Source: Thiobius zoothamnicola
GTDB lineage: Bacteria; Pseudomonadota; Gammaproteobacteria; Chromatiales; Chromatiaceae
Assembly (NCBI GenBank): GCA_963678215.1
Contig: OY782758.1
Span: forward strand, 2,417,313-2,481,312
Reading direction: 5' to 3'
DNA: 64,000 nucleotides
In this document: positions 32,802 through 41,551 of the stretch, in pieces
Layout of the letters: every line of letters starts with the position of its first letter
How positions within the stretch are numbered: position 1 is the first letter of the stretch
Notes under the pieces: model-generated
What the model saw: the letters and a program-made list of their open reading frames with translations, nothing else
Told to the model about the DNA's origin: nothing
Databases searched by the model: none
Position numbers and translations under genes: made by a program

Positions 32802-34139
32802 ATGTCTGATCTATTTGATGATTCTCTTGTTTCTGAGAGATCGCAGCCATTGGCTGACCGTATGCGTCCTGAAAATCTGGATCAATATAAGGGGCAGGCG
32901 CACATTCTGGGTGAGGGGAAACCGCTGCGTCAGGCGATTCTATCCGGTCATCTGCATTCGATGGTTTTTTGGGGGCCACCTGGTTCTGGCAAGACGACTT
33001 TAGCGCGTTTGTTGGCGAAGCAGGCGGGCGATGTTTTTCTGGCGTTGTCGGCGGTGATGTCGGGCGTGCAGGATATTCGCGCGGCCATTAAACAGGCGCA
33101 ACAGCAACGAAAACGACATGGGCAGGGTTTAGTGTTGTTTGTTGATGAAGTTCATCGGTTTAATAAGGCACAACAGGATGCGTTTTTGCCTTATGTGGAA
33201 GATGGCACGCTGATTTTTGTCGGAGCCACGACTGAGAATCCCTCTTTTGAATTGAATAATGCGTTATTGTCGCGGGTGCGCGTGTATGTATTGCGGGCCT
33301 TGTCAACAGAGGCTATTCGGGAACTGTTGCAGTCAGCTTTGGCTGACCGGATGCGCGGTCTGGGCGAATTGGGCCTGCAAGTCTCTGACCAGCAACTTAA
33401 CGGATTCGCTGAAGCAGCGGATGGTGATGCGCGGCGCGCCTTGAATCTGCTGGAGATGGCTGGTGATCTGGCTGAGGGTGGGCAGTTGTCAGATGCCGTG
33501 GCGCAGGCGGTCGTGAGTGGGCCGGTCCGCCGGTTTGATAAACAAGGTGATGTTTTTTACGATCAAATCTCAGCGTTGCATAAGTCGGTGCGCGGTTCTT
33601 CGCCGGATGCGGCTTTGTATTGGTTGTGTCGCATGTTGGATGGCGGTTGCGACCCGCTGTATATCGCACGCCGGGTTGTGCGCATAGCCTCTGAGGATAT
33701 CGGCAATGCGGATCCGCGTGCGATGGATATCGCGCTCAATGCCTGGGATGCGCAAACCCGTCTGGGCAGTCCGGAAGGCGAGCTTGCGATTGCCCAGGCG
33801 GTGGTTTATCTGGCTTGCGCCGCTAAAAGCAATGCGGTGTATACCGCGTTTAAACAAGCCATGCAGGCGGCGCGTGAATCCGGTTCGCTTGAAGTGCCAT
33901 TACATTTGCGTAATGCGTCCACCCGGTTAATGAAAACCTTGGATTATGGCAAGGGATATCGGTATGCGCATGATGAGCCTGGTGCTTATGCAGCGGGCGA
34001 ACAATATTTGCCGGATGAATTGGCTGACCGACGGTTTTATCATCCGGTTGACAGGGGCTTGGAAATCCGCATTCAGGAAAAGCTGGAGCGGTTGCGTGAA
34101 TGGGACAAGCAGGCTAAGCAGGGAGCTGGGACAGCGTAG
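32802..34139 (+). CDS. rarA: Replication-associated recombination protein A
   Basis: A 445-residue AAA+ ATPase of the RarA/MgsA/WRNIP1 family. Walker A is FWGPPGSGKTTLARLLA near residue 60, Walker B is LFVDEVHRFNKAQQDAFLPYVE (core: LFVDEVHRFNKAQQD), and sensor 1 is FVGATTENPSFELN. The C-terminal tetramerisation region includes YARRVVRIASEDIGNADPRA. It acts at stalled replication forks with SSB and RecA. I chose the ATG at 32802 over a GTG one codon upstream. Confidence 0.96.
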   Translation: MSDLFDDSLVSERSQPLADRMRPENLDQYKGQAHILGEGKPLRQAILSGHLHSMVFWGPPGSGKTTLARLLAKQAGDVFLALSAVMSGVQDIRAAIKQAQQQRKRHGQGLVLFVDEVHRFNKAQQDAFLPYVEDGTLIFVGATTENPSFELNNALLSRVRVYVLRALSTEAIRELLQSALADRMRGLGELGLQVSDQQLNGFAEAADGDARRALNLLEMAGDLAEGGQLSDAVAQAVVSGPVRRFDKQGDVFYDQISALHKSVRGSSPDAALYWLCRMLDGGCDPLYIARRVVRIASEDIGNADPRAMDIALNAWDAQTRLGSPEGELAIAQAVVYLACAAKSNAVYTAFKQAMQAARESGSLEVPLHLRNASTRLMKTLDYGKGYRYAHDEPGAYAAGEQYLPDELADRRFYHPVDRGLEIRIQEKLERLREWDKQAKQGAGTA

Positions 34140-34263
34140 GTTTATCGAACCCGGTAATATCCTGATTTTTTAATGGCGTTATTGTATTTTGCGGTTTAGC
34201 TGTTTTGGCTAAAATCATTGCAATGAATAGGATGGATTGGTCAGTAAAGATTGGTGCCTGCGT

Positions 34264-35022
34264 ATGAAAGTGATATCGATCAAAGGGATTAAAACCGCCT
34301 GTAGTGATTGCAGCTTGACAGCCTTATGTTTGCCTTATGGTTTAGAGCCTGATGATATTGAACGTCTGGATGGCTTGGTTCAGCGTAATCGCCCATTGCA
34401 ACGTGGGCAATTATTGTATGCACCTGGTGAGCAACTGGTTAACTTGTATGTGATTAAAACGGGTTCGGTCAAAGTCTATACGCAAAGCGGTGGGGAAGCT
34501 GAACGGGTTGTGGGCTTTCATTTACCGGGCGAAATTCTCGGTCTGGAGGCGATTGAGCATGAACAGTATGGCTGTTTCGCCAAGGCATTGGAAACCACGG
34601 CGGTATGTGAGTTGCCTTTTCATCGCTTGGAAGAGTTATCCGCTGATATATCGGGTTTGCGCCATCAGATGCTGCGCTTGTTAAGTCATGAGATTAATGA
34701 AGAGGCGCGTTTGGTTTCCTTGCTGAATAGTGGTTCAGCGGAAGAGCGTTTAGCGTCTTTTTTGCTGAGTTTATCGGAGCGTTTCAAGCGGCGTGGTTTT
34801 TCAGCCACGGATTTTTTTCTCAGTATGTCGCGCCAGGAGATGGGGAGCTATCTCGGTCTGGCTTTAGAGACGGTGAGCCGCTTATTCAGACGCTTGCAGG
34901 ATGAAGGCATCTTGCAGGTTGAGCGTAAACATATACAGATCCAGAACTTGTCGCGCTTGCAAGCCCTGTTGCAGGGACGGTCGGAATGCCATGCGCAGAT
35001 GGCGTCGAATGTCGGATTGTGA
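34264..35022 (+). CDS. fnr: FNR-type oxygen-sensing regulator
   Basis: The 252-residue CRP/FNR protein starts at MKVISIKGIKTACSDC. The cluster cysteines are CSDCSLTALC near the N-terminus plus the Cys in TTAVCELP, exactly the four that hold the oxygen-sensitive [4Fe-4S] in E. coli FNR. The cyclic-nucleotide-like barrel and the C-terminal helix-turn-helix follow (LSMSRQEMGSYLGLALETVSRLFRRLQ, core: GLALETVSRLFRR, with the E-SR recognition residues). It should switch genes for low-oxygen life. I found no clear TTGAT-N4-ATCAA box in the spacers that I read. Confidence 0.95.
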   Translation: MKVISIKGIKTACSDCSLTALCLPYGLEPDDIERLDGLVQRNRPLQRGQLLYAPGEQLVNLYVIKTGSVKVYTQSGGEAERVVGFHLPGEILGLEAIEHEQYGCFAKALETTAVCELPFHRLEELSADISGLRHQMLRLLSHEINEEARLVSLLNSGSAEERLASFLLSLSERFKRRGFSATDFFLSMSRQEMGSYLGLALETVSRLFRRLQDEGILQVERKHIQIQNLSRLQALLQGRSECHAQMASNVGL

Positions 35023-35320
35023 TGCATCAAGCATCCGGTCTTGCAGCATTGCAGGCGATTAACGAGACCTTCCTGTGAAACGGATTCGCCATAAAGTGGT
35101 AAAGCAGAAGCAATAATTTTGCTTTAAGTTCTGCCGAGGCGGTAGTGGATTCAAATGTTCCGGTTCCGGAATGAACAATCATTTATTTTTCAGCAGATGC
35201 AACATTAGGATTTTTTGGGAGTCTCAGATTTTGGCTGCCTATTGAGGCTCCAGACGATTTTGCTGCGCAAAGATACGAAATGCGTGCTGGTTGATTCAAA
35301 CTTTTTAGTGGAGATTCGCA
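35023..35320. other. Spacer between fnr and the periplasmic rhodanese gene
   Basis: About 300 bases with no credible gene. A GTGGAGATTCGC stretch just before 35321 is the ribosome site of the next gene. No terminator with a T tract was seen after fnr. Confidence 0.45.
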
Positions 35321-35767
35321 ATGAAGAAGTTATTGGTATTTATCGCGTTGAGTTTGGTGGTGGTTGCCGCGCAAGCAGGACCAACGCCCGAAGCGAAAGC
35401 CTTAATCAAGGCGGAGATGGAGAAAGCTGAGCATATCAGTCCGGGTGATTTGCATATGGCTTTGCAAAAAGGTGAAAAGATTACGTTGCTTGATATCCGT
35501 CAAAAAAGCGAGCGTCCAATCGCGGGCTTGATCACTGCGGGTGATGTGCATATTCCACGAGGTTATTTGGAAATCAAGACCTATAGTAAAGTGCCTGATC
35601 GTGATGCGGATATTGTGGTTTATTGTGGTAAGGGCATTCGCAGCGCATTTGCAGTGAATACGTTGAAAGAGATGGGTTATACCCAAGTACGTAATTTGCG
35701 AGGTGGTGCCAAGGCTTGGAAAGCAAAAGGACTTCCCACAGTGGATTTGGATGATTGGAGTCACTGA
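35321..35767 (+). CDS. Periplasmic rhodanese-like protein
   Basis: The 148-residue precursor has a signal peptide (MKKLLVFIALSLVVVAAQAG). The rhodanese domain runs from ITLLDIRQKSERPIAG to NLRGGAKAWKAKGLPTV. The active-site loop is CGKGIRS, with the catalytic Cys present. As an exported sulfurtransferase it could handle sulfane sulfur in the periplasm. It stands alone; the unknown exported protein at 36029 follows after 260 bases. Confidence 0.9.
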   Translation: MKKLLVFIALSLVVVAAQAGPTPEAKALIKAEMEKAEHISPGDLHMALQKGEKITLLDIRQKSERPIAGLITAGDVHIPRGYLEIKTYSKVPDRDADIVVYCGKGIRSAFAVNTLKEMGYTQVRNLRGGAKAWKAKGLPTVDLDDWSH

Positions 35768-35843
35768 GGCGTACATAACAAGACGCGTCATGCGGAGGTT
35801 TTACCCTCTTTACCTGAAATCCAGACCCGTGATCTTTACACTT

Positions 35844-35863
35844 GCTCAATCGGCTCATTGAGC
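35844..35863 (+). terminator. Possible terminator hairpin after the rhodanese gene
   Basis: GCTCAAT, loop CGGCTC, ATTGAGC: a perfect 7-base stem about 75 bases after the stop. It lacks a real T tract, so it may only be a stability hairpin. Confidence 0.35.
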
Positions 35864-36028
35864 TTCTGGATGTACAATAATATGAGCATCCTTCGGGAGA
35901 TTCGCGAGTCACCCGGCGTTTAGTGCGAGCGGGATGAAGTCTCAGTATATGTGGTGGAATTGGAAAGAATCGGTTAACTGGAGTTCCGGGACGATGCGTG
36001 TCGTTTCACGAGTCGCTGGGCCAGGTGG

Positions 36029-36550
36029 ATGGTAATGCGAGCAAGCGTGACTGAAAGATTTGGCACCTTTATTATGCTTGGCGCGCTTATCATTTTATGG
36101 CCAGATCTGCGCGTTGAAGCGCAAGTCGTCATTGCTGAGCATGAACAGGAGACGCTCGGTTCCGTTCAGGTAGGTAACTATGCGGTTTTGGTAAAGATTG
36201 CGTATCAATCGGATTCGGCGTTGCTCGCGGTGGCTGTTCCCGGAAGCGATGGTAGCTCACGATACATCCCACTCATCGGTTCGACATATCGTGGCGTATC
36301 CTCATTCCAGCTTGATCTGCTCTCGCCCGATTTCAATGACGAAATCTGGGTTTGGACGTCTTGGCCCCAGAGAGAATTGCTGGCGTATTATCGTTTTGGA
36401 TCTGAAACTGCATTGACCCGGTTTGGGCGTGTCAAACTACTTGAAATGCCGTTTCCACAGTACCTGAGCGGTGCTCCAGTGAGGTTTCCGAAAGAGGGGG
36501 CCGAGATCCCTCGCCTCAGGGCCAGTTTCTTCCACTACGACGATATGTGA
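36029..36550 (+). CDS. Unknown exported protein
   Basis: A 173-residue protein. The N-terminus (FGTFIMLGALIILWPDLRVEA) looks like a signal peptide or membrane anchor. The rest is beta-rich with many aromatic residues (WVWTSWPQRELLAYYRFG), no Cys and no motif that I know. The start could be ATG 36029 or ATG 36035. It lies between the periplasmic rhodanese and the RuBisCO operon, same strand, but with large gaps on both sides, so cotranscription is doubtful. No function is proposed. Confidence 0.55.
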   Translation: MVMRASVTERFGTFIMLGALIILWPDLRVEAQVVIAEHEQETLGSVQVGNYAVLVKIAYQSDSALLAVAVPGSDGSSRYIPLIGSTYRGVSSFQLDLLSPDFNDEIWVWTSWPQRELLAYYRFGSETALTRFGRVKLLEMPFPQYLSGAPVRFPKEGAEIPRLRASFFHYDDM

Positions 36551-36996
36551 TCTTTACCTCAAAGCTTGAGGGCAGTGGGCTAATAATTTCGCACCAATTC
36601 AGTTTTGGGGCTACACAAAGGATCCGTTTGTTTCCGCTCTGAACGTGGATGATGCTGACGAACTTGCCGGATTGTTCACCAGCGTTTATGTTTGTGCAGT
36701 GCGGAAATAAGCAAGCAGTTGCTCTTGAATTAGGCCTCTTTCGTTTGTGTTGAGGCTGTGATGGATGAGGCCAGTCTAGCGTTTGAGGCTTGTCCGCTAT
36801 TATCATGATATTCACCACTTTGTGTGGCTTTCTCTCTCTTGATTCCCGCCTTCTGAACTTATTCATAGACCTTGATCAATCAATCAGGCGAGAAGTATTT
36901 ATTTGTGCCAAAAAGCCTGATTTCTATAAGCTTCGCGCCCAGAGATAACGTGACCCTCACGCAATCGCTAAACAGCAACCGAATCAGGAGTTGATC
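36551..36996 (+). other. Upstream region of the RuBisCO/carboxysome operon (446 bases)
   Basis: No convincing gene. The operon promoter should lie in the second half. CAGGAGTTGATC just before 36997 is a strong ribosome site for cbbL. I see no adjacent cbbR gene, and no CbbR (LysR-type) box that I could support. GATCAATCAATCAGG near 36870-36890 is the most repetitive stretch. Confidence 0.5.
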
Positions 36997-38409
36997 ATGG
37001 CTAAAAAATATGATGCGGGCGTAAAAGAATATCGTGATATGTACTGGACGCCTGAGTATGTTCCTCTGGACACAGACTTGTTGGCGTGTTTCAAATGTAC
37101 TGGCCAGACCGGTGTTCCTCGTGAAGAGGTTGCCGCGGCTGTCGCCGCTGAATCATCCACTGGTACTTGGTCTACGGTATGGTCAGAGTTGCTGACCGAC
37201 ATGGAATACTACAAGGGCCGCGCTTACCGCATTGAAGACGTGCCAGGCGATAATGAATCTTTCTATGCGTTTATTGCTTATCCGATCGATCTGTTTGAAG
37301 AGGGTTCCGTGGTCAACGTATTGACCTCTTTGGTCGGTAACGTATTTGGCTTTAAAGCATTGCGTCATTTGCGTCTGGAAGACATCCGCTTCCCTATCGC
37401 CTACATCAAAACTTGTGGTGGCCCGCCCGCTGGTATCCAGGTTGAACGTGATCGTCTGAACAAATATGGCCGTCCTATGCTGGGCGCTACGATCAAGCCT
37501 AAGTTGGGTCTGTCTGCGAAGAACTATGGCCGTGCCGTATACGAATGTTTGCGCGGCGGTTTGGATATGACCAAAGACGACGAGAACGTTAACTCACAGC
37601 CATTCATGCGCTGGAGAGATCGTTTTGAGTTTGTCGGCGAAGCTATTCAGAAAGCGGAGCAGGAAACTGGCGAGAAAAAAGGCCACTATTTGAACGTGAC
37701 TGCGGCTACGCCTGAAGAAATGTATAAGCGTGCTGAGTTCGCCAAAGAAGTTGGCTCACCTATCCTGATGCACGACTTCATCACTGGTGGTTTCACTGCC
37801 AACACGGGCCTGGCCAACTGGTGTCGTGACAATGGTATGTTGCTGCACATCCACCGTGCGATGCACGCGGTCATTGACCGTCATCCGAAGCATGGCATCC
37901 ACTTCCGTGTCCTGGCCAAGTGTTTGCGTCTGTCTGGTGGTGACCACCTGCACACAGGGACGGTTGTGGGTAAATTGGAAGGCGACCGTCAATCCACGCT
38001 GGGCTTTGTTGACCAGTTGCGTGAGTCTTTCGTGCCTGAAGATCGCTCACGCGGCGTATTCTTCGATCAGGACTGGGGTTCAATGCCGGGTGTATTTGCA
38101 GTTGCTTCAGGTGGTATTCACGTATGGCACATGCCGGCGTTGGTGACTATCTTCGGTGATGATTCCATGTTGCAGTTCGGCGGCGGCACACAAGGTCACC
38201 CATGGGGCAACGCGGCAGGCGCGGCGGCTAACCGGGTTGCTTTGGAAGCTTCTGTTAAAGCCCGTAATGAAGGTCGTGAAATTGAAAAAGAAGCGCGCGA
38301 TATCCTGACTGAAGCGGCTAAGCACAGCCCTGAACTGGCTATTGCGATGGAAACTTGGAAAGAGATCAAGTTTGAATTCGATACTGTTGACAAGCTGGAC
38401 GTTAAGTAA
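36997..38409 (+). CDS. cbbL: RuBisCO large subunit, form I
   Basis: The 470-residue large subunit starts MAKKYDAGVKEYRDMYWTP after a strong AGGAG. The catalytic Lys lies in GATIKPKLGLS; the carbamylated Lys lies in GGLDMTKDDENVNSQPF, followed by the metal-binding Asp-Glu; HIHRAMHAVIDR and SGGDHLHTGTVVGKLEGD are phosphate-binding and active-site segments. Its position before cbbS and csoS2 marks it as the carboxysomal form IA enzyme. It fixes CO2 onto ribulose-1,5-bisphosphate inside the carboxysome. Confidence 0.98.
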   Translation: MAKKYDAGVKEYRDMYWTPEYVPLDTDLLACFKCTGQTGVPREEVAAAVAAESSTGTWSTVWSELLTDMEYYKGRAYRIEDVPGDNESFYAFIAYPIDLFEEGSVVNVLTSLVGNVFGFKALRHLRLEDIRFPIAYIKTCGGPPAGIQVERDRLNKYGRPMLGATIKPKLGLSAKNYGRAVYECLRGGLDMTKDDENVNSQPFMRWRDRFEFVGEAIQKAEQETGEKKGHYLNVTAATPEEMYKRAEFAKEVGSPILMHDFITGGFTANTGLANWCRDNGMLLHIHRAMHAVIDRHPKHGIHFRVLAKCLRLSGGDHLHTGTVVGKLEGDRQSTLGFVDQLRESFVPEDRSRGVFFDQDWGSMPGVFAVASGGIHVWHMPALVTIFGDDSMLQFGGGTQGHPWGNAAGAAANRVALEASVKARNEGREIEKEARDILTEAAKHSPELAIAMETWKEIKFEFDTVDKLDVK

Positions 38410-38599
38410 TCCGCGTTAGCGAACGTTGATCATTAAGCGCTATTGCGTGGTAAAGATGGATGTTCCCGGGCAAAGCGAAAATACGTGTAAAGCAGGCATC
38501 CGCTGATCGGCGCATGATGAATAAGCGTTTTTTCGCTGCCAGATGGGAACGGAAAGATTTCCAGGCGAAGTTATCGACCAATTTATAGAGGACAGACAA

Positions 38600-38938
38600 A
38601 TGCAATCTACTATGGGTGATTACCAAACAGCTAACACACTTGAAACTTTCGGTTTCCTGCCCAAGCTGACTCAAGACGAAGTTTATGACCAAATTGCTTA
38701 CTTGATTGCGCAGGGTTGGACGCCTGCGATTGAACATGAGCATCCAGGCAATTCGACCAGCACTTACTGGACCATGTGGAAATTGCCCTTCTTCGGACAG
38801 GCTGATCTTAATGCCGTGGTGGAAGAGTTAGAAGCTTGCCGCCGCGCTTATCCTGATCACCATGTGCGTTTGATCGGTTATGACAATTACACCCAAAGCC
38901 AGGGCCTTTGCTTCGTGGTTTACGAAGGCCGTGCTTAA
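38600..38938 (+). CDS. cbbS: RuBisCO small subunit, form I
   Basis: The 112-residue small subunit starts MQSTMGDYQTANTLETFGFLP after GAGGACAGACAA. YWTMWKLPFFGQ and VRLIGYDNYTQSQGLCFVVYEG are family landmarks. It follows cbbL by 190 bases and precedes csoS2. I rejected a longer reading from 38543 because it lacks conservation and a ribosome site. Confidence 0.98.
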   Translation: MQSTMGDYQTANTLETFGFLPKLTQDEVYDQIAYLIAQGWTPAIEHEHPGNSTSTYWTMWKLPFFGQADLNAVVEELEACRRAYPDHHVRLIGYDNYTQSQGLCFVVYEGRA

Positions 38939-39181
38939 GGCGTAAATCGATTGATGCTGATCGCTTGAGGTTTGGATACCTGGTCAGGTTGATTGGCTGA
39001 ACGCGCTATCCTGGCGTGGCTGATGCGGTTTGGCCGGGAAGCGACTGGCGTCAATCGTTGTTTTGAGGCGAGACGGGAGCAACATTTCCGCTGGACCCGA
39101 TGCCTTTGCGAGATTTCAGGGTGTGATGATATCCAGAGTTTTGCAGGCCGGGAGATTGTGTAGAAGAATCGGAGATTGACA

Positions 39182-41530
39182 ATGGCAACAGCGAATCAAA
39201 ATAGTGGTCGGGCTGCCGCATTGGCGCGCCGCAAGGCGATGTCGGGCAGTGGTAAAGCTGCTGTATCAGGACAGGGTGGTCGAGTGCGCGCGGCACCTGA
39301 GCGTAAAGCAACAGTGGAATCTGTTGCTGAGGCTAAACCTTCTTCTGTTGCCGGATCTGCACCAACTGCTCCGGTCGCTGCGCGTCGTCCGCGTTCCATG
39401 GCGACTGCACCAGTGGTGAATGTGGGTCGATCCGCCGCCTTGGCGCGTCGTAAAATGCTGTCTTCCAAAGGTAAGACCACATCGGCTTCTGCTGACCGGA
39501 CGCGCGATAATCGCGCCTTGTCACGCAGTAAGTTAGCCATGGTGAAAGCCGAAGAGAATCGTGTTGAGGCGGAAAAACCGACTGGTGATTGTCGTTGCGG
39601 ATGTGGTGGCAAAGGTAAGCCGGAAGCGACTACTGGCATGTTGAAAGCAAAAGTGGTTGACCGTTCGCGTAAGGCGAAAAAGACTGCCAAGTCAGTAATC
39701 GCCAATAATCCTGGCAAGGCGGCGGCATTGGCACGTCGCAAGGCACAATCAACGCGTGGCAAAGCGGGTTTGAGCGCAGCTGGCATGTCGCAGGCGCAAA
39801 CCGCACGCGCGGTGAATCCTGAATTATCCAGTCGTGAGTTGGCTCAGGCGGTGCGTGAAGCGCGTAACCAACGCGGCGGTGCTGGACAAAAGAAAACTCG
39901 TCCGACAGGTCGCGTACGCCCTCAACCTGAAGTTGGCGGGGCGACCGATCAACCCTGGAAAGTGGGTGCGAGTGAAACCGTGCGAGGTCAAACGGTGACC
40001 GGCACTATGGTGAATCGTGATAAAGATGTGACGGGTAATGAAGCCAGTACTTGCCGTGATATTACTGGCACAGAATATATGGGCGCTGATGTGTTCCGTG
40101 AGTTTTGTCAGGCGGAACCGCAAAAGCAATCTATGCGTGGTGGCGTAACGGCTACTGCCAGTGGCCAGACGGTCACGGGTAATGAAGTGGGCCGCAGCGC
40201 CAAAGTGACGGGTGATGAGCCAGGCACTTGTAAGAATATTACGGGCACTGAATATGTGGCGGCGGGTCAATCAGAAGCTTTCTGCAATCAGCCCAGCCAA
40301 CCGGCGGTGCAGCGCATCACCACGACTGAAACCCGTAAAGGTATGTCAGTCACTGGCGATAATGTGGGTAATTCACCAAAGGTGACGGGCGGCGAAGCGG
40401 GTGCTCAGCGTGAATTGACTGGTGCCCAATACGTCAAGCCAACGCAAGAGCCTTTGCCTGCACCAGCGAAAGTGCGCCATACCGAGACTCTGCGTGGTGG
40501 TTCTGTTACTGGTACGGCGGTAGGTCGTTCAGAAAAGACCACAGGTGATGAGTATGGCGCTTGCCGCAGCATCACGGGCGATGACTATATTGGTCAGGAG
40601 CAGTTTAAACAGTTTTGTGGTGCTGAAATGAAACCGGGTGATGCGAAAGTCGGTGTATCAGCCACTTTTGGCGGCATGGCGGTGAGTGGCACGATGGAAG
40701 GTCGTTCGCAGCGCGTAACTGGCAATGAGCCGGGTACTTGCAAAGCGATTACGGGCACGCCTTATTTCGGCATGGAGAATTATGCCCAGCATTGCGCAGC
40801 GCCAGCCACGCAAAATGCGGCGGCTCGCATGACGCCCAGCGTTCGTGCTTCAGGCATGAATATGACGGGTCAACAACCGGCTATTGGCGGCGTCATGACA
40901 GGTGATGAAAAGGGTGCTTGTGAAGAGGTGACTGGTACGCCTTACGTCGGCGCAGATCAGGCCGCGCAGGTTTGTCCGGCGACCCCGGCAGAGCCAGGCA
41001 ATTCGGATTTTCCTCAAGCCGTAGGTGATACGACTGGTTGGAGTGAGTTCAGTGTGACTCCTCCATCCCACGCTGCGGCAGCGGATGAAAACACAGGGGT
41101 GACTGGTTCACGTTACGAAGTCGGCAACAATATTACCGGGCCATTCGGCATGGCGGGCGGTAAAGTGACCGGTACGGAAAATGCGCGCTTTGGTGGAGGA
41201 TTGGTGAATTCTTCTTCTGTGAATGAAGAGGCTGAAGAGCCACAAGAGATTGCGGGTCGGGTCAAATCGCGCATTACAGGCGAAGGTCAGGATGCTGGAC
41301 AGCGCATCACTGGCGATGATTGGGCGCGTGGCGAGCGGGTCACTGGCACAGAAGGTTCTTCAGCGTTGGTGCGTAATCCATCCATGCGCGGCCCAATGAA
41401 TGCGATGGTGAATAAGCGTATTAGTGATGTGAAAAATGAAGCGCCTCAGCCGATCAGCCGGGTGACGGGCAGTAGTGGCAACTACGAAAATGGTTCATTG
41501 ATTACGTATTCCGGCGGCGCACGCGGTTGA
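39182..41530 (+). CDS. csoS2: Carboxysome scaffold protein CsoS2
   Basis: The 782-residue, largely disordered protein nucleates alpha-carboxysomes. Three N-terminal RuBisCO-binding helices of the type GRAAALARRKAMS are visible near residues 7, 82 and 177. Six middle repeats (from about residue 265 to 610) share VTG-x-x-V-GR-x-x-VTG-x-E-x-G-x-C-x-x-ITGT-x-Y and end in pairs of Cys. The C-terminal part (ITGPFGMAGGKVTGTE, RITGDDWARGERVTGTEG) anchors the shell and ends with ITYSGGARG. Some CsoS2 genes make a short form by frameshifting; I could not decide this here. Basic and codon-typical for the region. Confidence 0.97.
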   Translation: MATANQNSGRAAALARRKAMSGSGKAAVSGQGGRVRAAPERKATVESVAEAKPSSVAGSAPTAPVAARRPRSMATAPVVNVGRSAALARRKMLSSKGKTTSASADRTRDNRALSRSKLAMVKAEENRVEAEKPTGDCRCGCGGKGKPEATTGMLKAKVVDRSRKAKKTAKSVIANNPGKAAALARRKAQSTRGKAGLSAAGMSQAQTARAVNPELSSRELAQAVREARNQRGGAGQKKTRPTGRVRPQPEVGGATDQPWKVGASETVRGQTVTGTMVNRDKDVTGNEASTCRDITGTEYMGADVFREFCQAEPQKQSMRGGVTATASGQTVTGNEVGRSAKVTGDEPGTCKNITGTEYVAAGQSEAFCNQPSQPAVQRITTTETRKGMSVTGDNVGNSPKVTGGEAGAQRELTGAQYVKPTQEPLPAPAKVRHTETLRGGSVTGTAVGRSEKTTGDEYGACRSITGDDYIGQEQFKQFCGAEMKPGDAKVGVSATFGGMAVSGTMEGRSQRVTGNEPGTCKAITGTPYFGMENYAQHCAAPATQNAAARMTPSVRASGMNMTGQQPAIGGVMTGDEKGACEEVTGTPYVGADQAAQVCPATPAEPGNSDFPQAVGDTTGWSEFSVTPPSHAAAADENTGVTGSRYEVGNNITGPFGMAGGKVTGTENARFGGGLVNSSSVNEEAEEPQEIAGRVKSRITGEGQDAGQRITGDDWARGERVTGTEGSSALVRNPSMRGPMNAMVNKRISDVKNEAPQPISRVTGSSGNYENGSLITYSGGARG

Positions 41531-41551
41531 TGGCGGGATTGAGAAACTAAG

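Noticed and set aside
35215..35430. Open frame overlapping the periplasmic rhodanese start
   Set aside because: Different frame, no ribosome site, no motif. The rhodanese start with its signal peptide is clear.
36516..36866. Minus-strand open frame in the cbbL upstream region
   Set aside because: Low-complexity basic product without motif. The region is more plausibly a promoter region.
36860..36900. FNR box (TTGAT-N4-ATCAA) before cbbL
   Set aside because: TTGATCAATCAATC looks similar but the half-sites are not at the correct spacing.
39196..39786. Long open frame antisense to csoS2 (196 codons)
   Set aside because: It mirrors the repetitive Ala/Arg codons of csoS2. It has no ribosome site and no recognisable motif.
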